Translations under genes and position numbers: made by a program
The notes under the pieces: generated by a model
The model's input: only the letters and a program-made list of their open reading frames with translations
What the model was told of the DNA's origin: nothing
Databases searched by the model: none
Shown: positions 20,160 to 25,663 of the stretch, in pieces
Layout of the letters: the number at the start of each line of letters is the position of its first letter
Numbering within the stretch: the first letter of the stretch is position 1
Origin: CAZBRS01 sp964494475
GTDB lineage: Bacteria; Myxococcota_A; UBA9042; CAZBRS01
DNA: 35,750 nucleotides
NCBI GenBank assembly: GCA_964494475.1
Contig: CAZBRS010000059.1
Span: forward strand, 1 to 35,750
Direction of reading: 5' to 3'

Positions 20160-20537
20160 GTGAAGCTTCAGCGCATCCTGGCCGTCGTCGTGGTCGCCGG
20201 CCTCGTCGCGATCACCGCGTGCAAGGAAGAGATCCCCCTCGAGAAGCGCGCGCTCGCGTTCCTGGGCCAGGTCACGAAGATCCTGAACGACAACCAGGCC
20301 GATCTCGACAAGGCCGCGAGCGAGATCAAGGCGCTGACCCAGAGCCAGGCCGACCTCCTGAAGGAGCTGCGCCACGTCGAGCGCAAGCAGGCCGAGGGCG
20401 GCCCGGGCGTGGTCCTGACCGAGGAGGGCGAGAAGGCCCTGCAGGCCGCCGTCAACGAGCTGGTCAAGGCGGCCATGAGCGAGAAGGTCATGGCCCACAA
20501 AGAGCTGCACGAGGCCTTGAAGGCCTTGTTCCAATAA
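20160..20537 (+). CDS. Small coiled-coil lipoprotein
   Basis: 125 residues. GTG start at 20160 with a strong GGAGGAAG RBS (20149-20156). The signal peptide ends in AITAC (Cys21), which fits a lipobox. The mature part is almost entirely helical and charged (LGQVTKILNDNQADLDKA, LTQSQADLLKELRHVERK, LQAAVNELVKAAMSEKV) and looks like an amphipathic coiled coil. I do not recognise a family. The residue after Cys is Lys, so no inner-membrane retention signal (Asp) is seen and the protein should go to the outer membrane. It is 32 bases after cysE and seven bases before the hydrolase gene. Confidence 0.8.
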   Translation: MKLQRILAVVVVAGLVAITACKEEIPLEKRALAFLGQVTKILNDNQADLDKAASEIKALTQSQADLLKELRHVERKQAEGGPGVVLTEEGEKALQAAVNELVKAAMSEKVMAHKELHEALKALFQ

Positions 20538-20544
20538 CCTGGGC

Positions 20545-21141
20545 ATGACCTCACGCACCAACCCACCCCTGCCCCCCATCGCCCGCGCCTGCCTTCTGCT
20601 GATCGACCCCCAGCGCCTGTTCGCCGATCCGGCGTCGCCGGCCTTCGTCCCCGGATGGCCCGCGGCGCGCGCGAACGCGGGGCGGCTGGCCGCAGCCTTC
20701 CTGGGCCGCGGATGGCCCGTGCTCCGCACGCGCCACGTGCACCCCGCCACCGACGACGGCGGCACCCTGCGCTGGTTCTTCGCTCGCCTGCAGCGCGCCG
20801 ACGACCCCTGGTCCGAGGTCGTGCCCGACGAGGTGCCCGGCGCCGAGACCACGCCGCTGGTCGACAAGGCCCGCCTGTCGGCCCTGGCGGTGCCACGAAT
20901 CGCCGAGGCGGCGGGCCGCGAGGGGGTGCTGGTGCTGGCGGGCGTGCAGACGCATCGGTGCGTGCTGGCCACCGCCGTCGACGCCGCGCGGCTCGCCCTC
21001 TGCCCCGTGGTGGTCGGCGACGCCTGCGCCGCGCGGCCCGCCGAACGCCACGCCCAGGCGCTGGCGGTGCTGGCCGACGGCCACGCGTTCGTGGCGTCGA
21101 CCGACGCGCTCCTGGCTTCGATGGGGGTCGCTCCGCCATGA
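20545..21141 (+). CDS. Isochorismatase-fold cysteine hydrolase
   Basis: 198 residues. The family triad is complete: Asp21 in LLLIDPQ, Lys108 in LVDKARLSAL and the nucleophile Cys139 in GVQTHRCVLATAVDA. Length fits the family (180-220). Members hydrolyse isochorismate, nicotinamide, ureidoacrylate, N-carbamoylsarcosine or related amides. The substrate cannot be read here; the metal-binding Asp-His-His set of nicotinamidases is not visible, so PncA is unlikely. The long PGWPAARANAGRLAAAF helix and the HVHPATDDGGTLRWF loop suggest a subfamily of its own. It is coupled to the next gene (ATGA overlap) and so belongs with the flavoprotein and radical SAM gene. No signal peptide; cytoplasmic. Confidence 0.85.
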   Translation: MTSRTNPPLPPIARACLLLIDPQRLFADPASPAFVPGWPAARANAGRLAAAFLGRGWPVLRTRHVHPATDDGGTLRWFFARLQRADDPWSEVVPDEVPGAETTPLVDKARLSALAVPRIAEAAGREGVLVLAGVQTHRCVLATAVDAARLALCPVVVGDACAARPAERHAQALAVLADGHAFVASTDALLASMGVAPP

Positions 21142-22058
21142 CGGTCACGCCGACGTTCGACGCCGACCTGCTGGTCGTGGGGCTCGGCCCCGCCGGGTGC
21201 GCCTGCGCCGTGCAGGCCGCGCGGGCGGGCCTCGCCGTGCTGGCGGTCGACGACCGTCTGGCCGGCGGGCTGGTGGGCGCGGCCAACCGCATCGAGAATC
21301 TCCCGTTGTTCCCCGACGGCGTCGACGGGGCCGTGCTCGCGCGGCGGCTGGTGCGCTCGCTGCGCCGGCCCGGCGTGCGCACCCTCCACGCCACGGTGAC
21401 GGGCCTCGAACGGCTCGACGCGCCGGGCGGGGGTTGGCGCGTTCGCGGCGCATCGAGCGGCGCGTCCCCGCTCCTCGCGCGCGCCGTGTGCCTGGCCGTG
21501 GGCACGGCGCCGGCGCCGCTGCCCGCTTGGCTGTCGGGGGCCGAGCACGCCGTGCACCGCGACGGGCGCTCGCTGCCCGCGCGGCTGGGGGGTCTGCGCG
21601 TTGCGGTGGTGGGAGGGGGCGACGCGGCGTTCGACACGGCGCTCGGGCTGGTGCGGCGCGGCGCGCGCGTTGCCGTGCTCGTGAGGGGTCGCAAGGCGCG
21701 TGCCGCGGCGCCGCTGGTGCGACAGGTGGCCGAGCAGCCGGGCCTCGACGTGCGCACGGGGTGGGAGGCCGGGGGCCCGGCCGAGCGGACCGCCCGAGGG
21801 TGGCGCGTGGTCGACGCGGCGGGCGGCGCGCTCGAGATCGACGAGATCGTGGCCTGTGTAGGGCGCGTGCCACGGTTCGAGTTGCTCGAATTGCTGGCGA
21901 TCGCCGACGATGCGCCCGACTGGAACCCGGCGGCCGGGCTCTTCGTGGCGGGCGACGTGCTGCGCGCGCGTCAGCGCTTCATCGCGCCCGCCCTGGCCGA
22001 CGGCGTGCGCGCCGCCGACGCGGCGGCCGCACTCCTCCAGGAGGGGCGAGCGTCATGA
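21138..22058 (+). CDS. Thioredoxin-reductase-like flavoprotein without the CxxC pair
   Basis: 306 residues from ATG 21138 (ATGA overlap; an open frame upstream is a shadow). The FAD-binding motif GLGPAG is at 15-20, the NAD(P)-binding motif VVGGGDAAFDTA has its GGG at 159-161, and the C-terminal FAD motif is GLFVAGDVLRARQRFIAPA. The overall size and order fit thioredoxin reductase. In the position of the redox-active CATC before the second nucleotide motif the sequence reads AVHRDG (138-143), so both cysteines are missing (Ala138 and Arg141). It therefore should transfer electrons directly from NAD(P)H to another acceptor, as in ferredoxin-NADP reductases of the TrxR-like type. An electron supply for the radical SAM neighbour is an attractive inference. 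The sequence reads PNRIENLP-like near 50, as in the family. Confidence 0.85.
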   Translation: MTVTPTFDADLLVVGLGPAGCACAVQAARAGLAVLAVDDRLAGGLVGAANRIENLPLFPDGVDGAVLARRLVRSLRRPGVRTLHATVTGLERLDAPGGGWRVRGASSGASPLLARAVCLAVGTAPAPLPAWLSGAEHAVHRDGRSLPARLGGLRVAVVGGGDAAFDTALGLVRRGARVAVLVRGRKARAAAPLVRQVAEQPGLDVRTGWEAGGPAERTARGWRVVDAAGGALEIDEIVACVGRVPRFELLELLAIADDAPDWNPAAGLFVAGDVLRARQRFIAPALADGVRAADAAAALLQEGRAS

Positions 22059-22990
22059 TCGAGCCCACGCGAATCCAAGCGCGGACCGACGGCCCCGAGG
22101 TCGTGAGCGTCGTCGGAGACGCCGCCGTGGCCGAGATCGGCCTCTTGCGGTTCCGTGGCGACCCGCTCCGGCTGGTCGAGACCGTCGACGGCCTCACGCC
22201 GCCCCTCACCCGGCGCGACAAGTGGATCGTGAACGTCTCGACCCAGTTCGGCTGCCCCGTGCGCTGCCCATTCTGCGACGCGGCCGAGGCCTACCACGGC
22301 AACCTGACCGCCGACGAGCTGCTGGCCCAGGTGCGCTGGGCCCTCGACCGTCACCCCTCCGACGTGGCGCCCTGCCGCAAGCTGAAGGTGCACTTCGCCC
22401 GCATGGGAGAACCCTCGCTGAACGACGCCGTGCTCGAGGCCCTCGAGCGGCTGCCGGCGGTGGTGGACTCGCCCGGCCTCTGGGCCTGCCTGGCCACCGT
22501 CGCGCCCCGCGGCCGGGAGGCGTGGTTCGAGCGCCTGCGCGACGTGAAGGACCGCCTCTTCCACGGCCGCTTCCAGCTGCAGTTCTCGGTGCAGTCCACC
22601 GACGCGGCCGAGCGCGCGCGCCTGATCCCGGTGCCGCACTGGTCGCTCGCCGAGGTCGCGGCCTACGGCCGACGCTTCCACCGACCGGGCGACCGGCGGG
22701 TGGTCCTGAACCTGGCGCTGGCCCGGGGCGTGCCCTTCGACCCGGCCGAGGTGCGGCGCCACTTCACGCCCGAGGCCTTCGCGATCAAGCTGACGCCCGT
22801 GAACCCCACGGCCCGCGGCCAGGCCAACGGCGTGGTCACCGTGCTGCGCTCCGACGACGACGCGGCGGTGCGACGAACCGCCGACGAGCTGCTGGCGCAT
22901 GGCTACGACGTGGTGCTGAGCGTGGGCGACGAGCGCGAAGACCAGGTGGGATCGAACTGCGGGCAGGCCGTACGCGTCGCCCGCGGGTGA
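22055..22990 (+). CDS. RlmN/Cfr-like radical SAM protein, atypical
   Basis: 311 residues from ATG 22055 (ATGA overlap, AGGAGGGG upstream). The radical SAM cluster motif is CPVRCPFC (Cys67, 71, 74). It aligns with RlmN over its whole catalytic part: NVSTQFGC, GNLTADELLAQV, ARMGEPSLN, LIPVP, KLTPVNPTARG and the C-terminal GSNCGQA. Cys302 of the last motif matches the methyl-carrying Cys355 of E. coli RlmN. The second essential cysteine, Cys118 of RlmN, seven residues before the first cluster Cys, is Asn60 here. The N-terminal helix-hairpin domain of RlmN is also absent (311 versus 384 residues). It is probably not the normal 23S rRNA/tRNA A2503/A37 methylase; substrate unknown. Last gene of the operon, convergent with the gene ending at 22994. 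Confidence 0.85.
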   Translation: MIEPTRIQARTDGPEVVSVVGDAAVAEIGLLRFRGDPLRLVETVDGLTPPLTRRDKWIVNVSTQFGCPVRCPFCDAAEAYHGNLTADELLAQVRWALDRHPSDVAPCRKLKVHFARMGEPSLNDAVLEALERLPAVVDSPGLWACLATVAPRGREAWFERLRDVKDRLFHGRFQLQFSVQSTDAAERARLIPVPHWSLAEVAAYGRRFHRPGDRRVVLNLALARGVPFDPAEVRRHFTPEAFAIKLTPVNPTARGQANGVVTVLRSDDDAAVRRTADELLAHGYDVVLSVGDEREDQVGSNCGQAVRVARG

Positions 22991-22993
22991 CGG

Positions 22994-23920
22994 TCACTGC
23001 CTCTCTGCGTGCGTCCGGCCGAACGCCACGCCGAACGAGAGCATCAGCGGAGGCGCGCCGTCGTACACGTCGTCGCACCCGAAGACCAGAGGCGCGGCCA
23101 CGCTCGCCTCGAGCCCCACGCCGTCGAAGTCGTAGCGGTAGTACAGGCGGGAATGGAGGAGGCCGAAGCCCTGGCGCCGCTCCCACTCGTAGTCGGGATC
23201 GGTCGTCTGGTAGATGTCCACCGACAGCGGGAAGACCAGGAAGCCGACCTCGTGGCGCCGTTCGGCGCCAAAGGGGAAGCGCGCCCCCAGCCCGAGCAGG
23301 CCGACCCACAGGCGATAGTTGAAGTTCAAGCCGTTGAAGTCGAACCCGGCGGCCGCGACGTGAAGCTGAAAGGTCGACCAGCGCAGCCGAGCCAGGCCCG
23401 CGTCGACGCCCATCGGCGCCGAATAGGCCAGCGAGATCACGTCGTAGAGCAGCTTCGGGGGCTCCGGGTCGAAGCGCGCCGCGTCCCAGTCGGGGCGCTC
23501 GGACAGGGAGCGCACTGGAGCGGAGGGAACCGGCGCCGGCGCACCGACCGACGCCGGGAGCTCGGCGGGCGGAGGGGAGGACCAGGGCGGCGTCTGGACG
23601 TCTTGCTGCTGCTGGTGGAGCCCGATGAGAATCTGGGCGGCCTCGAAACGCGGCGACTCGGCCCACGCGTCGGTGGGCGAGTTGGCCAGAAAGGCGTTCA
23701 AGGCCTCGATGCGTTCCTGCAGCGGCACCGACCCGTCCTGCACGCGGGGCCGCAGCGAGAGCCACAGCCGCCAGTAGGCGACGGCACGCGACGAGTCGTC
23801 CGCCGCCACCCGGGCGACGACGGGGGACGCCTCGCCCGCGAAGGCCGCCGCGGGAGTCCACGCACCCGCGAGCACCCCCGCCAGCCCCAGCACGATCACC
23901 GCCGCCCCGGCCTTCCGCAT
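22994..23920 (-). CDS. Secreted protein with probable C-terminal outer-membrane barrel
   Basis: 308 residues from ATG 23920; the frame is open upstream, but this start has GGGGGAA before it and gives a signal peptide (MRKAGAAVIVLGLAGVLAGA, cleavage near AFA-GE). Residues about 30-95 are helical (AYWRLWLSLRP, PLQERIEALNAFLANSPT). A Pro/Ser-rich linker follows (about 100-150). The rest has alternating strands with aromatic ends: LLYDVISLAYSAPMGV, WSTFQLHVAAAGFDF, LNFNYRLWVGLLGLGARFPFG, EVGFLVFPLSVDIYQTTD, SRLYYRYDFDGVGLEASVAAPLVFG. This fits an eight- to ten-stranded barrel; no known family is recognised. It ends three bases from the convergent radical SAM gene. A sigma-54-like promoter precedes it. 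Confidence 0.75.
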   Translation of the reverse strand: MRKAGAAVIVLGLAGVLAGAWTPAAAFAGEASPVVARVAADDSSRAVAYWRLWLSLRPRVQDGSVPLQERIEALNAFLANSPTDAWAESPRFEAAQILIGLHQQQQDVQTPPWSSPPPAELPASVGAPAPVPSAPVRSLSERPDWDAARFDPEPPKLLYDVISLAYSAPMGVDAGLARLRWSTFQLHVAAAGFDFNGLNFNYRLWVGLLGLGARFPFGAERRHEVGFLVFPLSVDIYQTTDPDYEWERRQGFGLLHSRLYYRYDFDGVGLEASVAAPLVFGCDDVYDGAPPLMLSFGVAFGRTHAERQ

Positions 23921-23963
23921 GGCCCGTTCCCCCGTGTGGTCACCGTCCCGTGCTTCCACCTGT

Positions 23964-23979
23964 TGCACTCGGCGTGCCA
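23964..23979 (-). promoter_or_regulatory. Sigma-54 (-24/-12) promoter candidate
   Basis: Minus strand TGGCACGCCGAGTGCA matches the -24/-12 consensus TGGCACG-N4-TTGCW at every fixed position except one (G for the first T of the -12 box). The GG and GC pairs have the required 10-base spacing. The predicted transcript start is near 23953, about 33 bases before the ATG at 23920. No enhancer-binding protein gene is in the window. Confidence 0.6.
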
Positions 23980-24086
23980 AGGACCTGGCAGGGCCTCGCG
24001 GGCCGTATCGCCTCGCTTCGTGCCCGCCGGCCCTGGAGGAAACGGGCTCCCCCCGTGGAGCCTCCTTCATCCGGTGCGCCCCCCCG

Positions 24087-24115
24087 TTGCGCTCGACCGT
24101 TCGTCGGTGTAGGTT
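24087..24115 (+). promoter_or_regulatory. Possible promoter of the cyclophilin gene
   Basis: TTGCGC (24087-24092), a 17-base spacer and TAGGTT (24110-24115), 35 bases before the GTG start at 24151. The -35 resembles those of the other promoters here (TTGCGC, TTGCAC); the -10 is weak. Confidence 0.35.
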
Positions 24116-24150
24116 CGTCAGCCGAAAACCCACCCCAAGAGGGAGTCACC

Positions 24151-24669
24151 GTGAGCAACCCCACCGCGACGTGCGAGACCACCCTGGGTACCTTCGAGGT
24201 CGAGCTGTACGCCGACAAGATGCCGATCACGGCCGCCAATTGGATCAGGCTGGCGAAGTCGGGCTTCTACGACGGCCTGCACTTCCACCGCGTCATCGCC
24301 AACTTCATGATCCAGTTCGGTTGCCCCCACAGCCGCGATCCGAAGAGCCCGCGCGCCGGCACCGGCGGACCCGACTGGGGCACCATCCCCGACGAGTTCC
24401 CGCCCGAGCACAAGCTCTCGAACGAGCCCGGCACGTTGTCGATGGCCAACACGGGCCGCCCCAACAGCGGCGGCTCGCAGTTCTTCATCAACACCGTGCA
24501 CAACAGCTACCTCGACTGGTTCGACACGCGCACCCCGTCGAAGCACCCGGTCTTCGGGCGCGTCATCAGCGGCCTCGACGTCGTGAAGCAGATCGAGCGT
24601 ACGCCCACGAGCTCGGGCGACCGCCCGAACCCGCCCATCCAGATGGTCAAGGTGACGGTCTCCGAGTAA
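24151..24669 (+). CDS. Cyclophilin-type peptidyl-prolyl cis-trans isomerase
   Basis: 172 residues from GTG 24151, preceded by AAGAGGGA. No signal peptide, so cytoplasmic. It carries the conserved core: TTLGTFEVELYADKMPITAANW, FHRVIANFMIQFGCP with the catalytic Arg, TGGPDWGTIPDEF, and SMANTGRPNSGGSQFFI. The active-site Trp loop of human CypA is replaced by SYLDWFDTRTPSKHPVFG, as in many bacterial PpiB relatives. The enzyme speeds isomerisation of peptidyl-prolyl bonds in protein folding. It is monocistronic: a divergent gene lies upstream, and hairpins with a strong terminator follow. Two Cys residues (TCETT, FGCPH) are unremarkable. Confidence 0.95.
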   Translation: MSNPTATCETTLGTFEVELYADKMPITAANWIRLAKSGFYDGLHFHRVIANFMIQFGCPHSRDPKSPRAGTGGPDWGTIPDEFPPEHKLSNEPGTLSMANTGRPNSGGSQFFINTVHNSYLDWFDTRTPSKHPVFGRVISGLDVVKQIERTPTSSGDRPNPPIQMVKVTVSE

Positions 24670-24673
24670 ACCG

Positions 24674-24724
24674 ACCCCCGCGAACTGCCAACCCCCGCGA
24701 ACTGCCAACCCCCGCGAGCTGCCT
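24674..24724 (+). repeat. 17-bp tandem repeat, three copies
   Basis: Unit ACCCCCGCGAACTGCCA at 24674-24690 and 24691-24707 (identical), with a third copy at 24708-24724 differing at two bases. It is noncoding and starts five bases after the cyclophilin stop codon. Confidence 0.9.
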
Positions 24725-24752
24725 ACCCGCGCGCGACTATCGGGAGCGCGCC

Positions 24753-24779
24753 CGGCGTGGGCTCCGGGCGCCCACGCCG
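24753..24779 (+). other. Strong GC-rich hairpin in the cyclophilin 3' region
   Basis: A perfect 10-bp stem (CGGCGTGGGC at 24753-24762 with GCCCACGCCG at 24770-24779) and a seven-base loop. There is no T-run after it, so it may block 3' exonucleases or assist the true terminator 12 bases further on. Confidence 0.65.
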
Positions 24780-24790
24780 ACAACAAACAA

Positions 24791-24842
24791 CCGACCAAAA
24801 AAAATGGGGGACCCTTGCGGATCCCCCATTTTTTTTGGTCGG
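24791..24842. terminator. Bidirectional intrinsic terminator overlapping the tRNA-Pro 3' end
   Basis: A perfect 21-bp inverted repeat (24791-24811 and 24822-24842) with a ten-base loop. Each arm contains GGGGGA-type stem bases next to a run of eight A or T, so a G/C stem followed by eight U is formed in both directions. It ends the cyclophilin transcript (+) and the rpe/tRNA-Pro transcript (-). The outer seven bases of the right arm are the tRNA 3' end including CCA. Confidence 0.9.
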
Positions 24843-24912
24843 GGCGATTGGATTTGAACCAACGACTCCTTGGTCCCGAACCAAGTGCGCTACCAAACTG
24901 CGCTACGCCCCG
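24836..24912 (-). tRNA. tRNA-Pro (anticodon CGG), CCA encoded
   Basis: 77 bases on the minus strand. The acceptor stem is CGGGGCG with CGCCCCG; the D stem is GCGC/GCGC; the anticodon arm is CTTGG-TTCGGGA-CCAAG with anticodon CGG and G37, as usual for tRNA-Pro; the T arm is GTTGG-TTCAAAT-CCAAT with one G-T pair. Discriminator A and CCA are encoded. The 5' end is 18 bases after the rpe stop codon with no room for a separate strong promoter, so co-transcription with rpe is likely. Confidence 0.96.
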
Positions 24913-24930
24913 AACGTGTCCGGCGCCGGG

Positions 24931-25599
24931 TCACCCCGGGTACCGGTCGAGAATGGACTGCAAAGATCGTACGCGCCCCGGCACGTCGGCGGCTTCGAAC
25001 ACCGCCGAGCCCGCCACGATGACGTCGGCCCCCCGGTCGAGAGCGAGCGCCATGGTATCTGATTTCATCCCGCCGTCAACCTCGATCTTCACCGGGTGTT
25101 CGACGGAAGCGGCCATGCGCCGCGCTTCGGTGATCTTGGGCAGCGCCGAGGGCAGCATGGACTGACCGCCGAACCCCGGGTTCACGGTCATGATCACCAC
25201 GAGGTCGGTCACGTGCAGCACGTAGGGCAACGCCGTGAGCGGCGTGGCCGGGTTGAAGGCCACGCCCGCGAGGCACCCGCGCTCGCGGATGTGGGCCAGC
25301 GTGCGCTCCAGGTGCGCGCAGGCCTCGACGTGCACGGCGATCACGTTCGAGCCCGCGTCGGCGAAGGCGTCGACGTAACGCTCGGGCTCGACCATCATGA
25401 GGTGCGTGTCGAGCACGGCCGTCGCCGTGCGTCGGCGCACGGCCTTCACGACCGGCGGGCCGAACGTCAGGTTCGGCACGAAGCGACCGTCCATCACGTC
25501 GAGGTGCAGCCAGGTGACCCCGGCTCCCTCGAGGGTGCGCACGGCACCGGCCAGATCGGCGAAGTCGGCGGACAACAACGAAGGCGCAAGCACGGGCAT
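24931..25599 (-). CDS. rpe: Ribulose-phosphate 3-epimerase
   Basis: 222 residues from ATG 25599, with GGAGGT five bases upstream; the longer upstream frame is not used. The family motifs are all present: MPVLAPSLLSADF, WLHLDVMDGRFVPNLTFGP with metal-binding His and Asp, DTHLMMVEPERYV, VNPGFGGQSM and KIEVDGG with the second catalytic Asp, then GADVIVAGSAVF. The TIM-barrel enzyme interconverts ribulose 5-phosphate and xylulose 5-phosphate in the pentose phosphate pathway (or Calvin cycle). The length is normal. tRNA-Pro lies 18 bases downstream on the same strand. The upstream neighbour is divergent; an overlapping TATACT (25620-25625, minus) may be its -10. Confidence 0.97.
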   Translation of the reverse strand: MPVLAPSLLSADFADLAGAVRTLEGAGVTWLHLDVMDGRFVPNLTFGPPVVKAVRRRTATAVLDTHLMMVEPERYVDAFADAGSNVIAVHVEACAHLERTLAHIRERGCLAGVAFNPATPLTALPYVLHVTDLVVIMTVNPGFGGQSMLPSALPKITEARRMAASVEHPVKIEVDGGMKSDTMALALDRGADVIVAGSAVFEAADVPGRVRSLQSILDRYPG

Positions 25600-25621
25600 G
25601 GCGTACCTCCAGCGACCGGAG

Positions 25622-25627
25622 TATAAT
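25622..25627 (+). promoter_or_regulatory. -10 box for the operon starting at 25664
   Basis: A perfect TATAAT, 36 bases before the ATG at 25664; no good -35 lies at the right distance. The complementary strand of the same bases gives TATACT for rpe, so the two divergent -10 boxes overlap and would compete for polymerase. Confidence 0.5.
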
Positions 25628-25663
25628 GCAACGACTTTCTGTTCACCACCCGGGCCGGGAGCC

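Noticed and set aside
20545..21141. Nicotinamidase (PncA)
   Set aside because: The triad is shared by the whole family, but the Asp-x-His-x-His metal site of nicotinamidases is not visible, so only the fold is named.
24836..24912. Integration site (att) at the tRNA-Pro gene
   Set aside because: The mirrored tRNA end at 24791-24797 is an inverted, not a direct, copy and is part of a terminator; there is no integrase gene near it.
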